DNA of 64,000 nt from assembly GCA_035627615.1 (NCBI GenBank), contig DASPLL010000056.1, positions 124,001 to 188,000 on the forward strand, read 5' to 3'. The notes beneath the pieces are model-generated. The model worked only from the letters and a program-made list of their open reading frames with translations, was not told the origin of the DNA and ran no database searches. Position numbers and translations under genes: made by a program. This DNA is from BRH-c25 sp035627615 (GTDB lineage: Bacteria; Bacillota; Clostridia; Lutisporales; Lutisporaceae). Shown here one piece after another: positions 45,242 through 54,551 of the stretch (the stretch's first letter is position 1; every line of letters starts with the position of its first letter).

Positions 45242-46624
45242 CTATTTGTTATCTATTGTTGGTATTGGAGTATTGTCTACATCATCAATGCTTCCTTCGA
45301 TGAGGTATTTCCTTGTCTCAGCAGCTAATACTCCGCTGAGGAGCAACAGTGAAACGAGGTTAGGTATTGCCATCATGGCATTCATTGCGTCAGCAAGGTC
45401 CCAAACGAGCGGCAATGACATTACAGATCCTACGAATACGCCGATAACCCAGAGTACTCTGTAAGGCATTATTATCTTCTTGCCGAAGAGATATTCAACT
45501 GCTCTTTCGCCGTAATATGACCAGCCGAGTATTGTTGAGAAAACGAAGGTCAGAAGACCGATTGTAAGAACGATAGGTCCTATTACAGGGATCTGCTGGA
45601 ATGCTGCATTTGTAAGAGCAGCACCCTTAAGTCCTTCAAGACCTGTAGGGTTCTTGAGTATACTGCTTACAAGCACTATACCTGTCATAGCACACACAAC
45701 AACTGTATCCCAGAAAGTACCTGTGGAGGATACGAGAGCCTGCCTTACAGGGTTCTTAGTCTGAGCTGCTGCTGCAACCAGAGGAGCTGAACCAAGACCG
45801 GATTCGTTGGAGAACAAGCCTCTAGCGATACCATATCTTGCAGCCATCATTACAGTAGCACCGGCGAAGCCGCCGCCCATAGCTTGTGGTGTAAATGCAT
45901 GTTTGAATATAAGTGCGATTGCCGGTCCAACAAGTCCAGCGTTTATTATAAGTATTATCAAACAACCTAATGTATAGAATATTGCCATGAAAGGAACAAG
46001 CTTTTCACAAACGCTTGCTATGGACTTAACACCGCCAAGTATAACAATGCCTGTAAGTACAGCCATTACTGCACCTGTTATATACGGTGAAATCCCAAAG
46101 GTCTCAACTACCATTGAGGATATGGAGTTTGCCTGAACTGTGTTACCGATACCGAATGCAGCTATACCTGTGAACACACAGAAGAGAACAGCCAGCCATT
46201 TCATCTTCAGACCATTCTCAAGAGCATACATTGGTCCGCCCAACATAGTTCCGTCGGAAGTTTTAACTCTGTATTTCACTGCCAGTAATGCTTCGGAATA
46301 CTTGGTAGCTATGCCGAATACACCTGTGAGCCAGCACCAGAGAACAGCGCCGGGACCACCGAGAGCAACAGCTGTAGCAACCCCTACGATATTACCGGTA
46401 CCTATTGTAGCTGCGAGGGCTGTAGTAAGTGCACCAAACTGACTTACGTCTCCTTCACCTGATGTGTCTTTGCTAACTGAAAGCTTAATTGCCAAACCAG
46501 TAAAACGTTGAATAAATCCCAACCTGAAAGTGAGGAACAAGTGGGTTCCGAACAAGAGCACCAACATCGGTGGTCCCCAGAGATAACCGTCGATCCAAAT
46601 TACAAACTCATGAAACGCTTGCAT
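45242..46624 (-). CDS. Sodium:alanine/glycine symporter (AgcS/AlsT family)
   Basis: The 460-residue protein has about ten or eleven membrane helices. The family signature is clear: GDVSQFGALTTALAATIGTG NIVGVATAV, KYSEALLAVKYR, GGPMYALENGLKMKWLA and ARGLFSNESGLGSAPLVAAA. It imports small neutral amino acids with sodium. AAAGGAGG precedes the ATG. It is monocistronic, between two terminator-bounded units. No glycine riboswitch could be recognised upstream. Confidence 0.95.
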   Translation of the reverse strand: MQAFHEFVIWIDGYLWGPPMLVLLFGTHLFLTFRLGFIQRFTGLAIKLSVSKDTSGEGDVSQFGALTTALAATIGTGNIVGVATAVALGGPGAVLWCWLTGVFGIATKYSEALLAVKYRVKTSDGTMLGGPMYALENGLKMKWLAVLFCVFTGIAAFGIGNTVQANSISSMVVETFGISPYITGAVMAVLTGIVILGGVKSIASVCEKLVPFMAIFYTLGCLIILIINAGLVGPAIALIFKHAFTPQAMGGGFAGATVMMAARYGIARGLFSNESGLGSAPLVAAAAQTKNPVRQALVSSTGTFWDTVVVCAMTGIVLVSSILKNPTGLEGLKGAALTNAAFQQIPVIGPIVLTIGLLTFVFSTILGWSYYGERAVEYLFGKKIIMPYRVLWVIGVFVGSVMSLPLVWDLADAMNAMMAIPNLVSLLLLSGVLAAETRKYLIEGSIDDVDNTPIPTIDNK

Positions 46625-47112
46625 AAAAAACCTCCTTTTAATTTAAGATTGGATTGAATAAAATTGCAGTAAAACTATTGATGGGAAAATAACAGACCTA
46701 CTTTCAGTTAGCAAAATACTTTCATAAGCCACCACTTCCCTCAACAAGCCTCAAAACCATTCTAGCATAAAAATTCAATTTTTGCACTATATCAATAGTT
46801 AAAAATTTTTTAAGTATTCAAATATTGGTTGAATAATACCTTTATAATACAAGGGTCTATAATTTATATCAAGCTTGTTTATATTATAACAATTGTAAAT
46901 ATTTTCATCAATACGTTTTAATTTCCAAATAGTTGCCTGTTTCAACAAAATCCGAATATACAGTTTGGTAATATTTTTTATAATATAAGCTGTTTGCTCA
47001 AATGTTACATAAATTATCTGACATAAATAAATTTCATTTATCAAAAATAAACTTGTAGGTGTTCAAAAATGATGCTGGATACAATCATACACTTTACCAA
47101 GGAGGCGATAGT
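46625..47112. other. AT-rich intergenic stretch
   Basis: These 488 bp separate the divergent symporter and LysM-CAP genes. They are very AT-rich. An extended -10-like TGCTAGAAT for the symporter is visible on the minus strand near 46763-46771, but no matching -35. I see no RNA gene or convincing coding region. Confidence 0.4.
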
Positions 47113-47730
47113 ATGAAGAAGAAACTGATTGCATTTTTAGCGGTGCTGTGTTTCACAATGTCAGTATTGCAAGTTTTTGCTGATACCACCTATACAGTCC
47201 GCTCTGGCGATACCATGTGGAAAATTGCACAAAAGCATCAGGTAGGTATAAGTGAAATAATATCAAAAAATCCTCAAATAAAGAATCCATCATTGATATA
47301 TCCGGGACAGAAGCTTACAATACCAAGCATGACTGCAATAAACGCTCTTGAAAACGAAGTAATACGCCTGACCAACATAGAACGCTCCAAGAAAGGACTT
47401 ACAGCCCTCAAAGCCAATTGGCAGGTTTCAAGATGCGCAAGGTACAAATCACAGGATATGATAAATAAGAACTATTTTGCTCATCAGTCCCCGACTTACG
47501 GCTCGCCTTTTGACATGATGGAATCCTTTGGGATCAGAATTGCTTCCGGAGGAGAAAACATAGCCATGGGTCAGAGAACACCAAAAGAGGTCGTAGCTGC
47601 CTGGATGAATTCACCCGGACACAGGGGGAACATTCTGAGTACAGCTTATACTGAAATAGGTGTAGGTGTGGCTAAAAGTAAGAGCGGAAGCTATTACTGG
47701 ACACAGATGTTCATGAGACCAGGGAGATAA
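47113..47730 (+). CDS. Secreted LysM-CAP (SCP/YkwD-like) protein
   Basis: The start is the ATG at 47113 after AAGGAGG, giving 205 residues. A signal peptide (about 1-22, LIAFLAVLCFTMSVLQVFA) leads to one LysM domain (about 25-70: YTVRSGDTMWKIAQKH, IYPGQKLTIP). A CAP domain (about 78-203) follows, with LTNIERSKKGLTALKANWQV, GGENIAMGQRTPKEVVAAWM, NSPGHRGNIL and EIGVGVAKS. Proteins of this layout are wall-associated and common in spore formers (YkwD/SafA-like). The enzymatic role is not established. Confidence 0.92.
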   Translation: MKKKLIAFLAVLCFTMSVLQVFADTTYTVRSGDTMWKIAQKHQVGISEIISKNPQIKNPSLIYPGQKLTIPSMTAINALENEVIRLTNIERSKKGLTALKANWQVSRCARYKSQDMINKNYFAHQSPTYGSPFDMMESFGIRIASGGENIAMGQRTPKEVVAAWMNSPGHRGNILSTAYTEIGVGVAKSKSGSYYWTQMFMRPGR

Positions 47731-47744
47731 TGACTGCATCAGAT

Positions 47745-47810
47745 GCGAGATTCGAGATACGAGATACGGGGAGTTTTGGTTCAAGGCTCCGGAGTTACGG
47801 GGTTTCGAGG
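47745..47810. repeat. Degenerate CG-rich intergenic repeat tract (copy 3)
   Basis: Short reiterated words (GATGCGAGATTCGAGATACG; GAGTTACGGGGTTTCGAGG) lie between the LysM-CAP stop and the terminator. They are similar in wording to the tracts around 35.9-36.2 kb, mostly in reverse orientation. Confidence 0.4.
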
Positions 47811-47813
47811 ATA

Positions 47814-47843
47814 AAATAACCAGTTCAATTGAACTGGTTATTT
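47814..47843. terminator. Convergent terminator (30-bp perfect palindrome)
   Basis: AAATAACCAGTTC-AATT-GAACTGGTTATTT is fully palindromic. It serves the plus-strand LysM-CAP gene and overlaps the stop codon of the minus-strand GGDEF gene. Confidence 0.75.
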
Positions 47844-49064
47844 ACATACGCAATTTCTCCCGTTTGCTTTTGCCCGGTACAATGCCTTGTCAGCGGCTGT
47901 ACTTACCTCATCAGCGCTTTTGTACTTTTCACTTTTTTCTGCTGCTCCAATGCTTACCGTTAAGTACAGCTTCTTGTATGAACCACTTTTTGTCACAATT
48001 TCGGCAGGCTTCTCTTTGGGTCTTTTTTTGCTTCGTTTTATGAAGCCCCTGCTTGCTATATATTCACGGAGCTCTTCCAGGTACGGTATAGCTTCCTGCA
48101 AGCTCTTGCCCGGAAAAATGATCGTAAACTCCTCTCCCCCGCATCTATAAGCCCTGCCGCCTCCCCCTACGCCCTTAATGCAGGCTGCCACGAGCTTCAG
48201 CACATCATCCCCCACATCATGACCGTGGGTATCATTGAATTTTTTGAAATGATCTATATCCAGAATAGCAATGGTATATCTGCCGCCAAGCTTCATAAAC
48301 TCTTCTTTCAGAGCGCGTCTTGAAGACAGTCCGGTAAGCTCGTCCAGGTAAGCCATGCTGTGGGAAGCCAAAAGTACCACTGCTACAAGTAAAAATCCCG
48401 ACAGAGCAAACATAACGGCTGCTGCATAAGCATCCTTGCTTAACACCAGAGCGGCAAAGGAAAATATCAATATCCCCATAAAGGGTGCATCATTGTTTTT
48501 CCCTGTCACAGATTGTCTTATGAATAGATATATCAAAGCTAAAAAAAACAACACAAGGGACATGTGCGGAATTCCTTCCGGTAGTCTGATATCCGCGGGA
48601 AACAGCTCCATATCAAAAAGCTGGAGCAGATCTGTGTCGTTATACCAGATTATCCATGCTCCAATCAGCGCTTCAATAGTAATGAACAGGAACCTCATCC
48701 TGCCCCAGGCAGATACTATGCCCCTTTCCCTGAGAGCTGAAAAAACCAGGATATTAAGCGGTATGTATACCGATACGATGGAAAGTACCATATTATAGTA
48801 TTCAGAGCTTTCCATTCCATAAGCAGCATAGTTCAGCAGCACCAGCTGGCACGATATCAGCGTCAGTGAACAAAAGAGCACCCTGCTCCGGTTGAACCAC
48901 CATCCGAAAAAAATACCCATGGCAAAGAGAGCGTAGGCTAAATACTGTATAAGTAATTTAACTGAAGGAGTCGCTGTTTTCAGCCATCCTAAAGCAAAAT
49001 ATGCAATTGTCAGAATCAAGCAGTTTATTGTCAGGGATATAAAAGCTCTTGCAGTTCTATTCAA
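47838..49064 (-). CDS. Membrane diguanylate cyclase (GGDEF domain)
   Basis: The product is 408 residues, starting at TTG after GGAAGGAT. The N-terminal half (about 1-235) contains seven or eight hydrophobic helices. The C-terminal GGDEF domain (about 245-405) has DELTGLSSRRALKEE, ILDIDHFKKFNDTHGHDVGD and the active site RCGGEEFTIIF. The RxxD inhibitory site normally five residues before GGEEF is absent (GGGGRAYR), so product inhibition is probably weak. A basic insertion (RSKKRPKEKPAE) interrupts the domain. It makes cyclic di-GMP. Confidence 0.92.
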   Translation of the reverse strand: MNRTARAFISLTINCLILTIAYFALGWLKTATPSVKLLIQYLAYALFAMGIFFGWWFNRSRVLFCSLTLISCQLVLLNYAAYGMESSEYYNMVLSIVSVYIPLNILVFSALRERGIVSAWGRMRFLFITIEALIGAWIIWYNDTDLLQLFDMELFPADIRLPEGIPHMSLVLFFLALIYLFIRQSVTGKNNDAPFMGILIFSFAALVLSKDAYAAAVMFALSGFLLVAVVLLASHSMAYLDELTGLSSRRALKEEFMKLGGRYTIAILDIDHFKKFNDTHGHDVGDDVLKLVAACIKGVGGGGRAYRCGGEEFTIIFPGKSLQEAIPYLEELREYIASRGFIKRSKKRPKEKPAEIVTKSGSYKKLYLTVSIGAAEKSEKYKSADEVSTAADKALYRAKANGRNCVCK

Positions 49065-49098
49065 CTTTTTTTATCCTTCCTTTGTCCCAAAAATACAA

Positions 49099-49131
49099 TA
49101 TAGAGATAATGTTTATCCCATTATCTCTATA
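49099..49131 (-). terminator. Terminator after ptsI
   Basis: TATAGAGATAATG and CATTATCTCTATA pair around a 7-nt loop. The minus strand continues to a T-run. It ends the GlcNAc/PTS operon. Confidence 0.65.
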
Positions 49132-49167
49132 ATACCATAAATTCGACATATCTGCTTTCTATATAAC

Positions 49168-50901
49168 TTACAAATAATCCAGCTTCAGTTCTTTGTTCTT
49201 CTCAACCAGGTATTCTTCGATCTGAAGTGCGGTTTCCATCTCCAGCACCGCTTCTGATATCTTCCTTGCGGTATCCATTTCAACTGAATTGACAAGCTTT
49301 TTTATCCTCGGCACCATGGCCGGACCCATACTGAACTCATCAAGTCCAAGCCCCAGTAACAGCAATGTTGCCTTGGGATTACCCGCGAACTCGCCGCACA
49401 TAGCTACAGGCCTTCCCTTTTCATGTCCTGCCTTTATAACAGTACTTATCATGCGAATTACCGAAGGATCAAAGCTGTTATACAAATAGCCCACCTTCTC
49501 ATTTGTCCTGTCTACTGCCAAAGTATACTGTGTCAGGTCATTAGTACCTATACTGAAGAAATCCGCTTCTCTTGCCAGTATATCAGCAGTTAATGCTGCA
49601 GAAGGGATTTCAATCATAACTCCTGCTTCTATCCCTTTATCAAAAGCTATATTCACAGTCTCCAGCTCCTGCTTCACCTCATCCAATACTTTCTTTGCTC
49701 TTCTCAACTCATCTATAGTGGCTATCATGGGGAACATAATTTTTACCTTGCCGTATATACTGGCTCTAAGTATTGCCCGAAGCTGTGACTTGAACATGTC
49801 AAGCCTCTCAAAGCACATCCTTGTAGCTCTGAAGCCCAGAAAAGGATTTGCTTCCGCCGGCAGCTTCAAATACTCAATATTTTTATCTCCGCCTATGTCA
49901 AGTGTCCTGATGATAACCGGCTTTCCTTCCAAAGCCTCAGCAGCTTCCCTATATGCCCTGAATTGTTCATCTTCACCCGGTGCAGCACTCCTGTCCATGA
50001 ACAAGAATTCGGTACGGAAAAGTCCTACTCCGTCTGCACCCGCTTCCATAACCTTCTTTATACCTGCAGCCCCTTCTATATTGCACTCTAGCTTAACAGT
50101 ATGCCCATCCCTGGTTACTGCCCGGAAATCCTTCATACCGGCTAATTCCTCTTCAACTTTTTTTGCATTGAGGATTTTTTCCCTCAGCTCTGTAAGCTTT
50201 TCTTCATCCGGTTCCAACAGAACGATGCCCGCTGTACCGTCCACTGCTATCAACCGGCCATCCTCTGCAATAGCTGTCAGATCCTTCACCCCCATTACTG
50301 CAGGAATACCCCCGTTACGCGCTAATATTGCCGTATGAGAGGTCGCACCTCCGGTTTCAGCAGCTATTCCTCTGATATATCTTGGGTCTGCAGCCGCTAT
50401 CTGTGATGGGGTGATCTCCTTTCCTACCAGTATTACTTCATCATCTATGGATGAAATATCCCTTATGACAGCTCCTGTAAGATTCTTCATAACTCTTGAG
50501 CCTATATCCGTTATGTCGTTTATCCTTTCCTTTATGTACGGGTCTTCAATGCCTCCGAATACCTCCACCTGCTCATCGATAACCAGAGAGAAGGCATGTT
50601 CAGCCTTTAGTCTGAGATTGCTGATCTTGTCCCCTGCCTGCTCAACGAGCATGGGGTCGTCCAGCATCATCATGTGGGCTTCCAGTATTTCCGTCTTTGC
50701 CTTCTCACCCCGTGCCACAGCCCTTTGATATATTTCATCCAGCTGTTTTTTTGAGAGATCCAGTGCTTCCGACAGTCTCTCTATTTCCCCCCGGACCTGC
50801 TCTTCAATTATACCCTTCCTGTCTATTATGATTTCAGGCTCTATGATGACATACGCTTTCCCTATCCCAATACCCGGAGATACAGCCAAACCCTTTTTCA
50901 T
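49168..50901 (-). CDS. ptsI: PTS enzyme I (phosphoenolpyruvate-protein phosphotransferase)
   Basis: The 577-residue enzyme starts the PTS phosphate relay by moving phosphate from PEP to HPr. The phosphorylated His is in AAETGGATSHTAILARNGG. The PEP-binding barrel shows GVGLFRTEFLFMDR, RTLDIGGDKNIEYL, FSIGTNDLTQYTLAVDR and MCGEFAGNPKATLLLLGLG. It is last in the operon after EIIA and HPr. It appears to be the general EI, placed inside a GlcNAc operon. Confidence 0.97.
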   Translation of the reverse strand: MKKGLAVSPGIGIGKAYVIIEPEIIIDRKGIIEEQVRGEIERLSEALDLSKKQLDEIYQRAVARGEKAKTEILEAHMMMLDDPMLVEQAGDKISNLRLKAEHAFSLVIDEQVEVFGGIEDPYIKERINDITDIGSRVMKNLTGAVIRDISSIDDEVILVGKEITPSQIAAADPRYIRGIAAETGGATSHTAILARNGGIPAVMGVKDLTAIAEDGRLIAVDGTAGIVLLEPDEEKLTELREKILNAKKVEEELAGMKDFRAVTRDGHTVKLECNIEGAAGIKKVMEAGADGVGLFRTEFLFMDRSAAPGEDEQFRAYREAAEALEGKPVIIRTLDIGGDKNIEYLKLPAEANPFLGFRATRMCFERLDMFKSQLRAILRASIYGKVKIMFPMIATIDELRRAKKVLDEVKQELETVNIAFDKGIEAGVMIEIPSAALTADILAREADFFSIGTNDLTQYTLAVDRTNEKVGYLYNSFDPSVIRMISTVIKAGHEKGRPVAMCGEFAGNPKATLLLLGLGLDEFSMGPAMVPRIKKLVNSVEMDTARKISEAVLEMETALQIEEYLVEKNKELKLDYL

Positions 50902-50949
50902 AGTGTTTTTACCCCCAACATTTCGCGAAAAACATTTTATTTTCTTTAT

Positions 50950-51432
50950 TCAACCTTTGATAACAAGCTCCATTATGATATCAGTATCATTCCCCAGATT
51001 TTTCTTTATCCCGATCCCTTTCTCGTCCCCGTTGGTTATGACGATAGGAGTTGTAAGGGGCTTGCCTTCCCTCATAATATAATCCCTGTCGATACTTATA
51101 AGCCTGTCTCCTCTTTTAACCATATCCCCTGCATTCACATGGCAGGTAAACCCCTGGCCTTTCAGTTCAACTGTGTCAATACCGATATGTATCAGAACCT
51201 CAGCTCCGCCCTTGGTCTCAAGAGCCACTGCATGAAGAGTTTTTGGTATCAGCAGTATTTTGCCGTCACAGGGAGAAAGGATAGTCTCACTTTCCGGTTC
51301 AACCGCAACTCCGTCTCCCATCATTCTGGTTGAGAACATATCATCCTTCACATCAGTTATATCGATTACCTTCCCTTTAAGAGGCCTGTATAATATGATT
51401 GTATCATCCTTCTTCTTAAAAAAATCGAACAT
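50950..51432 (-). CDS. PTS glucose-type EIIA (Crr-like)
   Basis: The 160-residue stand-alone EIIA accepts phosphate from HPr. The active His is in EVLIHIGIDTVELKGQGF, and the second conserved His region is LHAVALETKGGA. The N-terminus includes SPCDGKILLIPK. It starts four bases after the HPr stop, with AAGGAG across the junction. Since both sugar EII proteins in this window lack EIIA, this protein probably serves both. Confidence 0.93.
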   Translation of the reverse strand: MFDFFKKKDDTIILYRPLKGKVIDITDVKDDMFSTRMMGDGVAVEPESETILSPCDGKILLIPKTLHAVALETKGGAEVLIHIGIDTVELKGQGFTCHVNAGDMVKRGDRLISIDRDYIMREGKPLTTPIVITNGDEKGIGIKKNLGNDTDIIMELVIKG

Positions 51433-51436
51433 TCAG

Positions 51437-51691
51437 TTACTCCTTATCCAGTAATTCCTTTATTGATATCATTGCAGCCTTCTCATCCTCACCTTCAACT
51501 ACAACTGTTACTTCTTCATTTTTTGATATTCCCAGTGACATTATTCCTATTATACTTTTCCCTGATACACTGACTCCGTTCTTTTCAAGCTTCACATCGC
51601 TTTTCAGCTTTTTACACAGCTGGACAAACTCAGCCGCAGGTCTTGCATGAAGACCGTCCTTACCTTTTACCTTTATTATTTCTTTCTGCAA
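51437..51691 (-). CDS. ptsH: PTS phosphocarrier HPr
   Basis: The 84-residue protein has the phosphorylated His-15 region in KDGLHARPAAEFV and the Ser-46 kinase site in SGKSIIGIMSLGIS, so it can also act in HprK/CcpA control. It lies between the TIM-barrel gene and EIIA in the operon. Confidence 0.96.
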   Translation of the reverse strand: MQKEIIKVKGKDGLHARPAAEFVQLCKKLKSDVKLEKNGVSVSGKSIIGIMSLGISKNEEVTVVVEGEDEKAAMISIKELLDKE

Positions 51692-51702
51692 TTTCAGCCC
51701 TC

Positions 51703-52617
51703 CTATTCTTTCATAGCCATTCTTCTGTATGTATGTCTTATACCTCTTATGACGATAGAATATGCAGTAATGTTCTCCGGTACAGCTATACCCGTGTAAC
51801 CGGCATCACCAATATGATGTATATCAGCTCCCGCCATTTTGCAGTTCAATGCGATACTCCTTATTGTGCTGATATCCGCGCCTTCCTGCGAAGTCCCGAT
51901 CGTAGTCATAAGCATGGCTCCCTTTTTATGGACGATATCTGCAAAGCTTTTCACAAACTCAACAGTTATTCCGGGAACAGTGCCCGGTGCCGGCACCAAT
52001 ATTATATCTGCACCTGCCTCTATGAAGCTCTCCACATCTTCCCCCGACATGATCCTTTCCCCCATTTCCGTCCCAATACCTGCGCCATGCATCTTTCCGG
52101 CTGCCAGCACAATACTCCCTGATAATTCAGCCCTAATTTCCCTTATGGCCTTCAGGATGCTCCCTTTAGTCACTCCGGTTTTGGGATTACCGGTCAGAAT
52201 TATTAGTGCAGCCCCCTGGTCATAAACCAGCCTCGCATTCTCACGGGTAGCTGTTCTGCCCTTCTCAACAGCTGCCCTTCCTCCGCTGACTTCACTTTCA
52301 GGATCAACAGGCTCAAGGTTAACACCAACAGGGCGTCCAGTCAGCCTGATTAGCTTTTGAATCACCGTCTCACCATTCTCAGGCTTTACAGCAAATATAT
52401 GGGGTTCTGAAACATCATATAAGTTCAGGATTATCATATCAGCACCAAAAGCAGCTGCAAGTTCTGCATTTGTCACATCATAAAGCAAAGGCATCACAGG
52501 GCACACAACCTCACAAGCCACAGTCCTTCCTTCAGATGTCCTTATACTTTCTATAAGCTCTCTCCCTCTCAGTCCGACCAGTTGTGCCGGCCTCAGATCA
52601 AGCATTCTGCTGCTCAA
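51703..52617 (-). CDS. Predicted TIM-barrel protein of unknown function in the nag-pts operon
   Basis: The 304-residue protein starts at TTG after AGGGGGCGGG; an ATG at 52605 is possible. Alternating strands and helices typical of a beta/alpha barrel are seen: DMIILNLYD, GRPVGVNLEP, ALIILTGNPKTG, SIVLAAGKMHG, ADIILVPAPGTVPG and GADIHHIGDAGYTG, with Gly-rich phosphate-binding-like ends. I know similar proteins beside sugar PTS genes but no proven reaction. Position between nagB and ptsH suggests an amino-sugar or phosphosugar role. Confidence 0.75.
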   Translation of the reverse strand: MSSRMLDLRPAQLVGLRGRELIESIRTSEGRTVACEVVCPVMPLLYDVTNAELAAAFGADMIILNLYDVSEPHIFAVKPENGETVIQKLIRLTGRPVGVNLEPVDPESEVSGGRAAVEKGRTATRENARLVYDQGAALIILTGNPKTGVTKGSILKAIREIRAELSGSIVLAAGKMHGAGIGTEMGERIMSGEDVESFIEAGADIILVPAPGTVPGITVEFVKSFADIVHKKGAMLMTTIGTSQEGADISTIRSIALNCKMAGADIHHIGDAGYTGIAVPENITAYSIVIRGIRHTYRRMAMKE

Positions 52618-52629
52618 TTTTCCCGCCCC

Positions 52630-53361
52630 CTAATCCTTGATATAACCTGCGCACTCCTCGTCAACAATGACAATAGCATCAGGGTGGAGCTGCAATATCG
52701 ACGCAGGTATCTCAGGGGTTATCCCCCCATACAATGCTTTCCCCAACGCTTCCGCTTTACCGGCTCCACTGGCGAGAAGCAGTATCTTGCGGGCATGCAT
52801 GATAGTCTTTATTCCCATACTTATTGCATAACGGGGTACATCATTGATATCCTCGAAAAAACGTGCATTAGCAAGAATAGTCTCCTCATCCAGCTTAACT
52901 TTATGCGTAGTGGCCTCGAATTTGATATCGGGTTCATTGAAACCTATGTGCCCGTTATTTCCTATTCCCAATACCTGCAGGTCAATACCGCCTCTTATTC
53001 TGATCTTCTCCTCGTAATCCCCGCATTCCTTTTCAATATCTGAAGCCATACCGTCAGGTATGAAAATATTTTCTTTTTTAATATTAATGTGCCCGAAAAG
53101 GTTGCTGTACATATAATAGTGATAGCTGTTTACATTTTCAGGTGATAATCCTATGTATTCATCCAGATTGAAGGTAGTTATTTCAGAAAAATCCAGTCCC
53201 TCCTTTCCTTGCGTCCGTATAAGCTCCCTGTACATCATAAGCGGAGTGCTGCCCGTTGCCAGCCCAAGCACACTGTTGGGCCTCACAAAAATCTGCCCCG
53301 CCACTATATTGGCAGCTCTCCTGCTCATTTCTTCATAATCCTTGGCAATTACTATTCTCAT
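52630..53361 (-). CDS. nagB: Glucosamine-6-phosphate deaminase
   Basis: The 243-residue enzyme converts GlcN-6-P to fructose-6-P and ammonia. Motifs are VLGLATGSTPLMMYREL, TFNLDEYIGLSPENVNSYHY, GIGNNGHIGFNEP with the catalytic His, and LLASGAGKAEAL. The length is typical of the shorter Gram-positive form. It overlaps nagA by 29 bp, so translation is coupled. Confidence 0.97.
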   Translation of the reverse strand: MRIVIAKDYEEMSRRAANIVAGQIFVRPNSVLGLATGSTPLMMYRELIRTQGKEGLDFSEITTFNLDEYIGLSPENVNSYHYYMYSNLFGHINIKKENIFIPDGMASDIEKECGDYEEKIRIRGGIDLQVLGIGNNGHIGFNEPDIKFEATTHKVKLDEETILANARFFEDINDVPRYAISMGIKTIMHARKILLLASGAGKAEALGKALYGGITPEIPASILQLHPDAIVIVDEECAGYIKD

Positions 53362-54502
53362 GGTTCAACCTCTCATAAACTTTTTTTCCCTTTACATAGG
53401 TGCTGTATATGTTAAATTTCCCGTCAAACAAAGTAAAATCAGCATCCTTGCCTATAGCCAGACTCCCTTTTGTTTCATATATCCCCAATAGCTTCGCCGG
53501 ATTTTCTGTTGTGGTTTTCACAGCATCAACCAGACTTGCTCCGGTATTGCTTATAAAGTTTTTCAAAGCTTTGTTCAGGGTGAGAACGCTCCCTGCCAGA
53601 TTTCCCGCAAGCAGCCTCGCTTCATCGCCCTTTACCAATACCTTTTGTCCACCGAGATCATATTCACCGTCCTCAAGAAGACATGCCTTCATTGCATCGG
53701 TTACCAATATGATCCCCTCTATCCCTTTTACCTTAAAGAGTATTCGTTGAACAGCAGAATCCACATGTATATTGTCTGCAATTAGCTCACAGCTTACGTC
53801 ACTGTCCATTGCGGCTCCCACTACACCAGGGTCCCTGTGATGAAGCGGCGTCATGGCATTGAAGGTATGGGTCACAAGACCTGCACCCTTCTGTATTGCC
53901 CTTATAGCCTGCCAATAGCTTGCGCCGGTATGTCCAATGGCTGCCACAATGCCTTTCCTTGCACAGCTTTCTATAAACTCCTCCGCACCCTCCTCCTCAG
54001 GTGCTATGGCAGCTATCCTGATCACATCCGCAAAACCTTCAATGCATTTAAAATCAGGTTTCTTTATATGCTTTCCATCATGGGCTCCCTTATATGCCTC
54101 GCTGATATAGGGACCCTCAAGATAGCAGCCCAGTATGGAGGCACCCTGCTCATTACCCATAAGCCTTCTGATTCTTTTAAAAGCTTCCTTGATTATTGAA
54201 AACTCCATTGTCATCGTAGCCGGCAGAAAAGCTGTAACACCTGTAGCTGCAATATCCTTACTGATATTCAATATGCTGCTGTCGCTGTCATCCATGGTAT
54301 CGTTCCCCCTGCAGCCATGAATATGTATGTCGATAAAGCCCGGAGACAGGTATTTGTTTTCTGCGTCTATAACCTCTTCAAGTCCGGATATGTTTATGTC
54401 ACATTCCTTTGATATTTTTATGATTCTTTCATCAAATAGCACTGCATGACCCTTCAGGATATCATTCTCCACTATGATATCTGCATTTACTATTGCCTTC
54501 AT
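53333..54502 (-). CDS. nagA: N-acetylglucosamine-6-phosphate deacetylase
   Basis: The 389-residue amidohydrolase removes acetate from GlcNAc-6-P. Seen: GFIDIHIHGCRGNDTMD, YLEGPYISEAYKGAH with the metal Glu, AIGHTGASYWQAI, THTFNAMTPLHHRDPGVVG and ILVTDAMKACLLEDGEY with the catalytic Asp. AGGGTGATT precedes the ATG. It works directly before NagB. Confidence 0.96.
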   Translation of the reverse strand: MKAIVNADIIVENDILKGHAVLFDERIIKISKECDINISGLEEVIDAENKYLSPGFIDIHIHGCRGNDTMDDSDSSILNISKDIAATGVTAFLPATMTMEFSIIKEAFKRIRRLMGNEQGASILGCYLEGPYISEAYKGAHDGKHIKKPDFKCIEGFADVIRIAAIAPEEEGAEEFIESCARKGIVAAIGHTGASYWQAIRAIQKGAGLVTHTFNAMTPLHHRDPGVVGAAMDSDVSCELIADNIHVDSAVQRILFKVKGIEGIILVTDAMKACLLEDGEYDLGGQKVLVKGDEARLLAGNLAGSVLTLNKALKNFISNTGASLVDAVKTTTENPAKLLGIYETKGSLAIGKDADFTLFDGKFNIYSTYVKGKKVYERLNHENSNCQGL

Positions 54503-54551
54503 TCAATCACCCTTTACTGCTCTCTGGCCTGTCATTCATTTTCACCGGCTT

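Noticed and set aside
46625..46800. Glycine riboswitch upstream of the AgcS-type symporter
   Set aside because: Expected for this family, but no paired aptamer-like GC stems or conserved purine-rich cores could be seen in the AT-rich leader.
46799..47044. Minus-strand 81-codon ORF in the AT-rich intergenic region
   Set aside because: Composition is Ile/Asn/Tyr-rich as expected from AT-rich non-coding DNA. There is no ribosome site and no family.
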